Both the position numbers and the translations under genes were made by a program. Shown piece after piece: positions 21,765 to 33,403 of a stretch of 64,000 bases of DNA. Numbering within the stretch: position 1 is the first letter of the stretch; each line of letters opens with the position of its first letter. The notes under the pieces were generated by a model, which did no database searches, had not been told where the DNA came from, and worked only from the letters and a program-made list of their open reading frames with translations. The stretch comes from Ceratodon purpureus (lineage: Eukaryota > Streptophyta > Bryopsida > Pseudoditrichales > Ditrichaceae): NCBI GenBank assembly GCA_014871385.1, contig CM026424.1, positions 6,997,320 through 7,061,319 on the forward strand, given 5' to 3'.

Positions 21765-24158
21765 ATGCAAAGCCTGGCGCAGATTCAGAGTGCGGCAGGG
21801 AGGCGAATTTCGCTGCGGCGGGGTGAGAGGTTGAGTGAGATTTTTAGCGAGAGAGAATGTGGATTCGTGGGTTTGGTTGGGAAGGATTTGATTGAGGCGA
21901 GGTGTTCGTTTTCTTTTCAGAATGGTTGTTCGTTGCCTGGGAGTTTGGGGAACTCGAGGAGTGGGTCGTCGCGCGTTTCGTGTATGCAAGATGACAGAGT
22001 GTCGAAATCGGAGCTGAAGGAGCTTGCGGAGATTGTGCTGAGCGAGGCAGCTGGGGAGGATTCGGCGTCGGAGAGCGCTGGGAGTAGCTATTTCTCTGGG
22101 ATTGAGAGTGATGAGGTTGCGGAAAGGACGTCGTCTGTGGCGGCGAAGGTGGATGCTCGCCACCCGCTGGACCTCAGGTGGATTGGCGAGTGGGCGGACG
22201 CGCTGACGGAGAGGGGCATGCTCAAGCGGAGGACGTTTTACAGCCATGACGATTGGTTGCGGCATCGGAGCTCCACGAGGCACTACCGGCATTTTGCGTC
22301 GAGCTTTTCGTCTCGGGCGATTCTGTCTTTGATACCTCCTGTGGGTACCATGACAGCGATTTCGCTGGCCGTGGCGATATATAATAGTATCGTTTTGACA
22401 GGGTGGTTGCCGTCGTTCATTCCCTTGCTTCACGCTTCGTCTCTTTCATACCAGCTCACCGCCCCGGCACTGGCTTTGCTTCTCGTGTTTCGAACGGAGG
22501 CGTCGTATTCTCGCTACGACGAAGCCCGGAAGACTTGGACCAAAGTAATTAGCAGTTCGAAAGACATGGCTCGCCAGTCGATGGCTTGGGCTCAATGCCC
22601 TGCTGATCACCAGCGGAAGAAGCTGTTGCTGGACTACATTCTGGCCTTCCCTGTGGCTCTCAAGGTACCATTCTAAACTGTGCACATGAACCTTGACATC
22701 ACAAAAACTGAACAAATATTCATAGCTTTCCTTTCGCTGTCCAAGAACAGCCATGGAGCTGGTTTCAGCGTCACAAATCTTAACCTGCTCAGAAGAAACA
22801 ATCGTCACATAACAAACTCATCTGAAGCTACTGAATCCACATTTCACTTGAATCAGTCATCTCCACTTCTTTGAAGTCAGGTTCGAGGCTGCATACTCGT
22901 CCAATAATTGAATATCTAGGGGTCCAAATCCCTTCACTGCCTGATCTCTTCCTTGTCGACACGCAGTGCCACCTTCTGAATGGCTCAGACATAGCAGCAG
23001 AGCTGCGAGAGATTCTGGAAGAGGACGACCTCGCACTTGTCCTCCGAGCCGAGCATCGACCCAACTGCCTCATTCAGCTCATCACTCATTCTGTCAAGTC
23101 TATCAAGTTTGAAGATGGAGAAAGAAGCGCTCTGGTAAGCAAGAGTTCATCACTCCATCTCCTTTCTTGTCCATATATCTGCACTCCACATCTTCTTCCA
23201 AAAGAGTTTCCATTTCCCCACATTTGCCTTCGACTGCAGGATACCAACATTTCCCAATTTACTGAGAGCATAAGCGTATGCGAGCGCCTGATCCGCACAC
23301 CCATACCCCTCGCTTACACACGCTTAACCTCCCGTATTCTAGTGCTGTGGCACCTTGCACTACCCGTGGTGCTCTGGGATGACTGTCACTGGGTGGTTGT
23401 TCCAGCTACGTTTATCAGTGCAGCTTCACTATTCTGCATCGAAGAGGTGACCTTCCTCACCTCTGATTTCTGAATTGCAAGTTTGAACACCTCTGATTTT
23501 TGCGTTGCAAGTTCACCTCTGATTTCTGAAGCAAGATCACCTCTGATTTCTGAAGCAAGATCACCTCTGATTTCTGAGTTGCAAGTTCACCTCTGATTTC
23601 TGAGTTGCAAGTTCACATCTGATTTCTGAGTTGCAAGTTCACATCTGATTTCTGAGTAGCAAGTTCACATCTGATTTCTGAGTTGCAAGTTCACCTCTGA
23701 TTTCTGAGTTGCAAGTTCACATCTGATTTCTGAGTTGCAAGTTCACCTCTGATTTTTGCGTTGCAAGTTCACCTCTGATTTCTGAGTTGCAAGTTCACCT
23801 CTGATTTCTGACTTGCAAGTTCACCTCTGATTTCTGACTTGCAAGTTCATGAAACATATTCACACACCATGTACACTATTTCTGTCAATGTTTTGACGTG
23901 TCCGCAGTTCTGTAATGCCTGAGATCATTTCCCTCACTGTGCAAGTCTACTTGTATCTCATATTGCCTGTTTTTTCTGGAATTGCTATGGCAGGTGGGGG
24001 TGTTGATTGAGGAGCCATTTCCGATCCTGGCGTTGGATCGAATGTGTGCCAAGGCGACTGAGAATATACAAGAGTTAGCAGCTTTGCAAGTTCAAGCTCA
24101 GGTGCACTTGACCAGGAAGACAATGAAGAAGGTTGTCTCAAATGGGGTGACTAGATAA
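21765..24158 (+). CDS. VCCN1: Bestrophin-like chloride channel, chloroplast thylakoid type (VCCN1-like)
   Basis: Four exons: 21765-22664, 22967-23134, 23240-23446 and 23994-24158. All junctions are GT/AG at phase 0, and the product is 479 aa. In Arabidopsis the homologue is the thylakoid voltage-dependent chloride channel that tunes proton motive force. The first ~140 residues are Arg/Ser-rich and diverse, fitting a chloroplast transit peptide. The bestrophin (UPF0187) domain follows with the landmarks SSRAILSLIPPVG, YQLTAPALALLLVFRTEASY, the S-R-Y-D-E-A-R-K-T-W helix, LVLRAEHRPNCLI, IPLAYTRLTSR, LVLWHLALP and VVPATFISAASLFCIEEVG, then IEEPFPILALD near the end. The first ATG in frame is at 21765 (MQSLAQIQSAAG); a TTG seven codons upstream follows a stop and is not used. 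Intron 3 holds a minisatellite that starts within about 12 nt of the donor site. Confidence 0.93.
23457..23849. repeat. 26-bp minisatellite inside intron 3 of the channel gene, ~15 units
   Basis: About 15 units of GAGTTGCAAGTTCACCTCTG plus ATTTCT, some shortened (GAAGCAAGATC variants). The array fills most of the intron between exons 3 and 4 and begins close to the donor site. Confidence 0.95.
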
Positions 24159-26558
24159 TTTTAGACTGATAAGTATAAGATTTAGCATCAAGGACAATAG
24201 TATAGATGAGAAAGAAGTAAATACAGTGGGTGTATGAAAGAGTGGACTAGGATTTTAGGAATTAGTATACAATGGGGACATATCTCAATGAGAACGAGTA
24301 AGTAAAAGTTATGAAATGTTCTAAAGCATGCAACAATCATTTTACGGAGCTATCTATTTTTTAGTGTTCATTGGTGAAGGATTTGTTTATCTACGGTCCA
24401 TTGAAAGGCTTGCATTTGAGGATAAGATATGGTAAGATATTTGAGGATAGAGGTTTTGAGTGAGAAGCGACAAGTTTGCTGATAGTGTAATTTCAATTGT
24501 GAAATGTAAGGTTATACAAGGTTCATCTAATTGAGTTGGATTTGCTAATTTTTTTGACGTAGTGTCTAGTTTTGTTAGTGACTGCCACACTATTTTTTCA
24601 AGTGAACTCAAGAGGTAAAAATGTTTGTTATAGGAATTAGTCGAGGCATTTTGTATGTTGTAGTGAAGATCCATTTAGAGAAAGTAAGCCCAATCTTTAT
24701 TGCTAAGATATGGATTTTTTATTTTATCTAAATAATTTGTTTATATATACAACTGAAGGTATGATTTTGGCCATTGCATGCATCATTTAAGGCAGTACGA
24801 ACTTTATTTTTGCCCCAAAATGATCTAATGTTGTACATTTGAACCATTTGAACCATTTAAGGGTAAGATTGATTTTGGAGGCATCCAACTTTACCTTACC
24901 TCTTTTGTTCTAGCTCACACCCTAAAAAATTTCATAGAGGAAAGAACATGACTCAAAATATAAAAGCAAGGAAGCAAGATTATGTTGAAATTTTACCTTA
25001 CAAAAACATTTGATTATCATAAAAAACCCTCACAAAAGTAGGATTGCAAATGACATACGCCCATTACCGCTTTAAATACTTGTACCCGGGTTTAATCTTC
25101 TACAAGGTAGATACTAGGGCTTACCATCCCTTTTGTTGTGTTAGAGGCACTCAACACCGTCAATTGGAGTCACCTCCTATTATACCTATAGCACCGTATC
25201 CGAACACCCAATATACGGTTCCCAAATGACAAACCCGCCACTTGGCAGTCGCAGTTCGACTAAATTTGAATTTCAATCCCCGGTTTCGACCGATCAACTC
25301 TCCTCCTAATCTACAAAACCACGGCCATCTACAAAACCAGGCAAAATCTTCTCTTCCAAATCTCCTAATTTCTCATATCTACAAAATTGTATATTAGAAG
25401 ATGTAGCATCTATGGATCTTCCAAGAAGCGAGGGAGACGGCAAAATCATTTGAAAAGCTGCTCCTACTCAAATGACGACCTTCCCTAATCTACCAAAATG
25501 TGATTTTGAGAGCTTAATATCTAGTTGTTTTTAGACTTGGACAGCCAAAATCTATGAGTTGCATGAGAGGCGATGGAGGGAGGAGACCTGCAGTAGCGAC
25601 GCAGAGCTCATGAGGACGACGACGCCATAGCCGCTGGGGTTTGCAGGTGAGAGAGAGAGTAATTGCATACCATGCTCGGGGATCAGTTGTACGTGATTGT
25701 GCGGAGAATGTAGTTGCATACGAACGGAGCTTTTTGTTGCGGAGAAGAGCTCGCTAGGCGCTGCAGGACGGAGAATTTGGTGATGTTTTGGTTGCGGTTT
25801 TGGTTACGACTTTGGTTGGCGGATCTGCGAGAACGATTGGAGTAGGGAAGCGCATTGCTGTGGAGGTGAACTGTCGGAGATGTGACAGGATTGACTTTGT
25901 TGGCGACGGTTTCGTAGCGGAGAGGAGTTTAATTTCTTGGAGCGGGATAATTGGAGGTGGTGCTTGATGGAGTGATTGCCGATTGGTTTGTCTCTGGTTT
26001 AGGTCGCTGGAGTTGCGAGAAGTGGATTGAATGGTGTGCAGCAGTTCTGTGGTGAATTCTTGCCTGTTTGTTGCACCTTGAGAGGTTTTCTTGTTGTCGA
26101 GAATTTATTTATTTATTTTTTTCCTTAGGGGGCAATAGTGGAGCTGCAAGAAGGAATGGTTGCTCATGGTTTTGGTTCCGTGGTTGATTGCGGGAGCTTC
26201 GAGAAGAGAACTGAGCTAGGAAAGTGAAGGCAGAGCTGTTGGTTAGGAGGGAGGAAGTTTGACCGGATTTGTTTTGAGGAGAATCGGTGAAGTAGTTGGT
26301 AGAGCCGTTGTGCAGCATTCTTGTTGTCATTTTGGAGCACGTCGTCGCACCTTAACTTATATTCTTTCAGCAGAGAAGTGTTTTCTTTAGCGCAACAGAG
26401 GAGCTGTAAGACGGAGAATTGCTGCAGGTTTCGGTTCTCATCTCTTCACGGGACCTGTGAGAAGTTTACGGAGTAGGAGAGTGGATCATTGGGGGTTAAG
26501 AGGGAGGAAATGTGATTGGATTGGCATTGAGAAGAACCCGTGAAGTCGCTGTGGTGCC
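24159..26558. other. Intergenic; right part is promoter/leader of the LIMR gene
   Basis: 24159-25550 is AT-rich with no gene seen. From about 25560 the sequence becomes G-rich and shows a diverged repeated phrase (TGCGAGAA, GGAGTAGG or GAGCTAGG, then GTGA...GGATTG) about every 250-300 bp up to the start codon. This looks like old tandem duplication within the 5' leader or promoter. Minus-strand frames of 60-95 codons here have no motif. Confidence 0.4.
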
Positions 26559-29500
26559 ATGGGGGACTATAATGTGGTCTTGCTATTGATAGTCGTGGTG
26601 GTGACGCTCATGGTGCTGGCGTTCAATATGTACCTATTGGTGAATTACCAGCATCCAGATGATTGGAACCAGGCTTGGTTTCCCAAGGTTGTGGTGATCC
26701 TCGGCCTGTCCGTGGCGCAGCTGTCAATTCTCATGCTGCCTGCTGACATTGCGAACAAGCATGCTTGCCGGCATTCGGTGTACACTGATGCGTGCAGTTA
26801 CACTTTACCTATGCGGGAGCTTTGGTATACTGTGTATATCATCGATGCTGTATTAGTGTTTTTCGTCATCCCATTTTCGGTTTTCTACTACGAAGGGGAT
26901 CAGGAGAAGTGAGTTTTCTTACTCTAATAGGAGGTCGACTTTTGCTGTTACTAGACTTGTTGTAGGAACGTGAATGTGGAGATCGCTAGCTAAGCTCTTC
27001 AGCTGCTTACTATTTCGTTGCGAATGCTGATTTCATGGTTTGACCTGAAGGACTGTGCATGGAAATGACATCTGAGTTGGCCTTGGAGGCAAGAATAGCC
27101 TTAGTGTTCGTAGAAATTTGCTTTGTTTGCCTTGACGGACTTCATTAGCCTCGAGGCTCAAGAAAATCCTAAACCTTCAATAAATTACCTCTTATTGTGG
27201 TTTTAGTTATAAGGTCCATAATAGCATTTCGTGATTCTAATTTTCAAGTGCTCTTTATTCACGTGCATAAGTAAGACCTAAAGTGGAGATGCAGCTCCTC
27301 CCACACGGCCATTTAATTGGCCGATCTTAAATTGAACGGACCTTTGCTTTCCAAACTTAATGTGTTGTGGTCTCATTAGATCATGGTTGCGGCGAGCATG
27401 CGGGGCTATAGTCTGGGTCCTGGTGACAGCGATGATTCTTGGGATCGTGCTTGGTGTTGTTTTCGGTAAGCTTCCTCGTTCATTATAGCCACCCCTCTTT
27501 AAGTCCCGTTTTCGATTGGAAGTTGCACATGTTTATCGTGGTTACCTCCTGACAAGACATACTGAGGCGCTTCACTTCATTCTCAGCCGTTCCGAACGGG
27601 AAGGATGTTGGTCATTCTCAGGACCTATGTTAAAATATGAGGATCACACTGATGGGATGATTGCATAGCTAGTACTTTTCTACCTTGAGTGAGCATATGC
27701 TAGTGCTTGACATCCCACGGTGGGCAACCCATAGACTTTCGAAGAGTTCTCATTGAATTTCATCGTGGAATATTTATTTTGATGCATGGATGGGTATTTG
27801 CAGCCCTGGTTGGCAAGGTGGATTTTGACGTGCAAAGGTTGGAGTCATCTGCTCAACCGTACACAGCAGATTTTAATTTGGTGACTTCAAGGAATCCATG
27901 CCTGCCTACCAACCAGGATGGAACTGCCACTCGCGTTTCGGTACTTATGTTTCCCCTGAAATTGCCGGGTTCCTGAATTTGGTAGTCTAGAACAATAGCT
28001 GTATCTGGGAAGACTCTACATATGCTGAGAATTAATATGCTTGTACTTTGAGCAGTGTTCTGCAGAAGTGGCAAGCCCAGAGTCAGCGACCACATGGACC
28101 ATGCGCACTTCATTTCCTGAGTATGTGATAGCTATTCTCACCATCGTGGGATCAGTTCTCTTTTCGGTACTCCGCCTCACTCTTTCACATTGTAATTGCT
28201 GGTCTTCACTCCAAAAATATTTGCGATTTATGCATATATCGGCCTAATGGAAGGTGTGACAAGTATAAATTGCTTCATTTATTTTGCAGGTATTTGGTGG
28301 TGTGGGTATTGCTTGTCTCCCACTAAGTCTTATCTTCGGGTATATTCGGCGTCCTAAAGCTATCATTACTCGCCCTAATTATATCAAGGTACAGCTCGCA
28401 TTGGTTTATCAGTAACTCTGAGGTTATAAGATTCTCTCATGTAGAGATTGCTGATTATTTTTGAGCACTGCAGGAAGCAACTGAGCTAGGCAAACGAGCG
28501 AAGGAGATTAAAGATGCAGCACAAGCATTGCAGCGGGAAGAACGAGCTGGTAATAAAGGTCGCAAGTGGAAGAAAAATGTCAACAAAGTCAAGCAGGTTG
28601 GTGTGTATAGGTTATCATTGTGTGAATCTTTGCATGTCGTATTCAAAAGCCCCTTGTAAATTTTGTCACTATGAATCATGGTCATTGGTCTTCTACATCA
28701 TACCTTTAAACTGGAGGTTGCTATAAGTAATCAACTTTTTGTAATTAGCGTACCTGCGTACTCTTTATAATGAGAATGTGTTGATTATCAGGAGCTAATG
28801 TATCTGGAGGAAGATGAACGAGCTCTAGAGGAGGTGTATCCACAAGGAGAGAAGGTGAATGTTATTTTGGATTCATAATAGAGCTACTCCTTAATCCTTT
28901 AAATGAGTGGAAGGCATGACACTTCAAAGTGTAAGCTTACAACATGAAAATTCATTCAACGACAAAGAACTTTGTTCCGTACAGGAGTAGCCAGTTTTGT
29001 TTATGGTCTTGTTGACCACCGTCTGCGATCGTCATTGCGAAAATCATTTCCCTACAAACGTTTTCATGAAGACGTCTCTCCTGAAATTAAGAAATTTGCC
29101 TTACTAAAAATGATGCAATATGTGATTTACTGTTGGACAGGCTGATACATCTTGGGCGCTCACAGTCCTGGGATACTTGGGAGGGCTCTTGTTTGGAGTC
29201 ATTGGGTAAGCGAGCAGTAGACACTTTTTTATTTAGTATTTTACTTCGTTGATTTCTTTACAGCCTCAAAAGTGCTCCGCTTCTAAAGAAGGTTATCTAG
29301 CGCTCCTTCAGTTAGAATTTGGCTAGTTTCCAGAGATCGACCGGCCATCTTCCGATAGTGTTTTTGGCAGTGCCATACATGAGTTCTACTCACAGAGGTG
29401 CCCAGGGTCCCACTTTGAAGATGTCTCTAAACGACCACGTCTGCGTGTGTGGATCCTTTGCAGGTTGCTGGTCTCAATAGTATGGGTGGTTCACATTATA

Positions 29501-31039
29501 GTATACATGCTGATCACTCCTCCCTCCACTCCATTTCTCAATTGGCTTTTCATTCGACTTGACAATACTTGGGGTGAGTTAGCCAAATCATCCTTTTCCT
29601 GATCTGCTACTCTTTTATTGTATAACTTAAATCAACCTCGTGCTCTTCATTTTAATAAGTTGATCCAAAACATACATCTTGGACGACGATGCATTTAACT
29701 CCACTGCTGATGAAATGGTGCTTGATTTCCCTTTGATGATGCAGGGCTTCTTGGCACGTTGGCATTTGCGTTCTTCTGCTGCTACCTTCTTCTTGCAGTG
29801 ATTTCAGGAGAAATGCAACTGGGGCTGAATTTTATGTTAATAACAATCCATCCAATGAAGTAGGTGTCATCGTTCTCTCAATGTCAATCAAATATCTAGC
29901 TTGGCAGGATCATTTTTTGTGAACTTCAGTTTGCTCTACAGAATTTTGTATTAATCATTTAGCATCTGATGATCATTCGCCTTGATTTTGCTATAGATTG
30001 AACGGCACATTGATGAGCTCGTTCCTGGTCAACGTGGGGCTAATCCTGGTTTGCTCCATTAGGTACTTCATGCTGACCTTAGTCACATTGAAAGGGTTTT
30101 AAGAGCGAGGAGATATTGTACAGTGAGGCTAGTTGGAAGCAGAGTTAGCGGCGTGAGACTGTCTGTTCAAGTGTCTTTATTCACCATTCCACCAAAATGT
30201 ATATACACCATTGGAAATCTAGGAATCAAACCTCTCTCTCTCTAATAACATCAATTATTTCTATTTCGATAATAAGTGCAAACAACAGGATGTACCTTCA
30301 CGTGTAGGTACTAAACAGTGACCAATCGTTTCCAGTGTGATACAATTTTGTTCAAAAGCCTTCGCGTTGTATGCTCAAGCAACTGCTGTCCAAGAGATTT
30401 TTGGCCCTACGCTGGAGTCGTTAAGGGGTATTAAGTATCTTTTCAAGTAAGTCCAGTAAACCTGCAAATTGCCCTTTATAATATGCAGATATGGTATCTT
30501 TCGTGATGGCTGGTTGTTTTTGTTTCTACATATATTATTCCTTACTTTCATGATACATTGTTTGCAAACTTATTTCAGAAACATTGAGGTGATTTGACCA
30601 ATGAAAGTAAAATGCAGGTACAATGTATTTCAATATGCATTCCTCGTTTGTGCTGGTTTGGCAACTGTGTACTACCTGGCATTTGTAAGTTACATATCTT
30701 TCACTCATTTTAAGTCTTCGACTATTAATCCTGATTGCATGTGTCATTAGAACAGTTTACACTGGATCTGCTGTGTGCTCTATTATTGAGATAAGTAGCC
30801 TGCTTCTTTTACATCCATCGATTATCTCGTCTGAAATACCATTAATTGGAAACTTTTCCTTCTTCTGCACATTTCAATCCGTATAAATCCAGTGCCCTTC
30901 CTGTATCTCATCACCTCCGAATGATATGTATGAAATTTCAGTGAAAAGTGTCGAATATCTCTTTTTAACTGACTTTTTATCTGCGCGATTTTGGCAGGGG
31001 TGGAGGAAAAGGAATCGACCTAAGTTTCAACTGGAGTAG
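26559..31039 (+). CDS. LIMR/LMBR1-like multi-pass membrane protein
   Basis: Fourteen exons: 26559-26908, 27380-27465, 27804-27940, 28056-28166, 28290-28388, 28474-28596, 28792-28854, 29141-29205, 29464-29573, 29745-29859, 29997-30062, 30336-30446, 30618-30684 and 30998-31039. The phase closes exactly to 514 aa. The plant LIMR family is related to LMBR1/lipocalin receptor and LMBD1 proteins; its function in plants is poorly known. Landmarks are YLLVNYQHPDD, LSILMLPADIANKHAC, VGKVDFDV, WTMRTSFPEY, GGVGIACLPLSLIFGYIRRP, then a charged cytosolic coiled-coil loop (ATELGKRAKEIKDAAQAL to EEVYPQGE), then further membrane helices and the C-terminal WRKRNRPKFQLE. About nine hydrophobic segments are seen. 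The length matches the family (~510 aa). The start sits in GCCATGGGGG, with no upstream in-frame start. I see no lesion. Confidence 0.96.
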
Positions 31040-32986
31040 GGTTGCTCTTGAGATGTTTTCCGCAGAATATGGAAAGCATTCTCGCTTTTTTGAAAGGTAA
31101 ACAAGGAGAAGTCCACAGCACTGTCCATTTCTTATTGACAATGCATTGACATAGTTGGTTCTTGCAGCGGCTATTAGTAATGCGCATCGAGAATCCAGCT
31201 CTGTGAGATTATCAAGAATGGTTTCCAGTGTTCCGCAGTCAAGCCCGATCATTACTCTAGGAGGCAGAGGTCGGTATCCCGTACACAGGAACAAGTGCAC
31301 CTGTGGTAGCCGACCACATTGTTAACTGTTTTTTTACTCTAGACTTCCACTCAATTGTCATGGAAAATGGAATACAGACTTCTGTTCTTTGGTTGGGCAT
31401 AGTTTTAGACACTAGTGGTTTTAGATTGGCACTTTGGACTCTCAAATTGTTCAGACTGCAACAACTTTGCTGCAAAGATAGTTGAATGCCCGCTGTTGAT
31501 TAGCAGCTAGTTTGCAATGACTCACTTGGCAATCCTGCCTTCGCATCTTTGAATTTTTGAGTAGTTACTAACCACCTTTTGGTCCACTTAGATGCTAGAA
31601 TTAGTACGAGTTCGGTTTTGAAGAAGACAGCTGATCAAGCTGATGCGATTACAATGAGTTCCTAAGAATTGTATATTGCATTGCAGAACTGCTAATCAGA
31701 GGGCATATGGCTGCTTCTCTTTCTCCTGCAGAATCTTCACTTTAAAACTTCACAAGTCTGGTAGATGATGTGGGTATCGATGGCTCGTAAACACCAAGCT
31801 GGTCAATCATGTGGCATTGACAAGAGAGTGATGTAGAACAGTGTTCTATGCCATGAAACACTTATGTGCATGGTCGGGCAACACCTTATTGGAAGATCGA
31901 CATTCTATTTCTTGGGACCAGATGGTTGAGCTTTGTAACCAAAGCTTGCTTTGAGAAGTGTTTTCCGAGGCGTAATCCTTTTCTATACATATGGGCCCTG
32001 GGGCCTTCACAGTGGCTGCTGCTTGGAGTTACCCTCAGTTTGGGAACTGAGCCACTGAAACATTACACCAAAATAATGATTTAGTCTGATAGATATTTGA
32101 GCCATGATGAAAACTAATATGTCCGTGTTTTTTGTTCATTGGATATTTGGTAAAGCACATCGTACTCTTGTTTTTGTTGGAATAGACTGGGCCAAGCTAA
32201 ATCGACATTTCAGTGCAGGATCCAAAGGGCAATAATTACTGTAAAGAACCACTCTGCAGCGGTCAGAGCCGACTACCCCTGCGCTCCTGGAAAGCCACAC
32301 CAGGGACAGCATTCTGGTTGTGGATGACGAAGATACAATCATCAATGATGGTCTTGAGTGCAAACGGAAAGCAGAAGCGGATGGTCACCAACATTGTCTA
32401 GTATTAAGGTGAAAACACCTATTTCTGATTTGATTGTGAAACCAGTATGTATGTGTATTGCCTCGGTGTATACATAATATGCGTACAATACCTAATAACT
32501 GTTATAGTGTGTACAAGATGTCAATCAATTTGTAGCTTTTAAATCCAAGGTTATATTTTTCTGACAATGGTAACATTGATAGTATGGAGAGGCTTTGATG
32601 GCGACAAGTACATGGTATGTTGGAAATAGGTTTTTTTGCCGGTCCTTTCAACTCAAGATGCGGTGGCCATTGTAGTCATATTTGAGGGTTCAACATTTTT
32701 CTGATTTTTCATCTTTATAATTTTATCAATTACATATTACTTTGTGAAAATGATTTGACACTTGCAATGTATTCACAACACTTTTCCACACCTTTGATGC
32801 TTACCATACAACAACTTTTGCAAAGAGCTTATCTTTGAGTGTTGATCACTCTAGGACTTGCAATGGAGATAAATTCACTACGTGCACTGCTAAACCCGTC
32901 GTTTCTCATTCTAGAGAACGAGGTTCAGTGATCACACAACAAATCCTTGTAGAGGAAAGGATCCCGCATTATTATCTATTGTGATT
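31040..32986. other. Intergenic downstream of the LIMR gene, no gene seen
   Basis: Contains the 3' UTR of the LIMR gene and then non-coding sequence. Frames of 60-107 codons overlap on both strands and carry no motif. Confidence 0.5.
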
Positions 32987-33403
32987 GAGGGCCCTTTTAC
33001 ACTAGAGGTGGAAGGCCGTGAAAAAAGAAATTTCAGCCAATGACATGCCTAGAATTTGAGAGGACCAAGAAATGTCACTTTACACCCACAATTTTAGCCC
33101 AAGGGACAAAACAAGGAAAAATGACATGGACAACACTTTTGTCCTTGGTGGCAACAAAAAGGCACATTTTTGAAGACCATATGGCCAAAATTCTCACAGC
33201 CAATCATTTTCATTTTAAAAATATTTTTCCATAACCCTACATTAAAAAATGTATTAAAAATTTGAACACATTGTTTGTAGGGCCCTTCTCACTTTACACT
33301 ATATCCAAAGGACGTCACATTTAGATTTGTCTTCTCAAGAATGGGCCGTGGCTCTTGGCTGATTTTTCCACGACTTCTCGTTTCTAGTGTAAAGAGGGCC
33401 TCA
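32987..33403. mobile_element. MITE-like element with ~50-60 bp imperfect terminal inverted repeats
   Basis: The left end reads GAGGGCCCTTTTACACTAGA. The right end, read on the other strand, is GAGGCCCTCTTTACACTAGA. Similarity continues inward (GAAGGCCGTGAAAAAA against GAAGTCGTGGAAAAAT, then TCAGCCAA in both). Total length is about 415 bp with no coding capacity, so it is non-autonomous. A clean target duplication was not found, so the element is old or my end points are a few bases off. A third related end (AGGGCCCTTCTCACTTTACA) lies inside at about 33281. Confidence 0.6.

Noticed and set aside
21663-22433. 256-codon minus-strand open frame
   Set aside because: It is antisense to exon 1 of the chloride channel gene. 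Its Arg/Pro-rich product is what the opposite strand of a GC-rich coding exon gives, and it has no motif.
23457-23849. Possible CRISPR-like array
   Set aside because: Units are contiguous direct repeats with no spacers, in a plant intron; it is a minisatellite. The same holds for 18914-19081 and 60523-60662.
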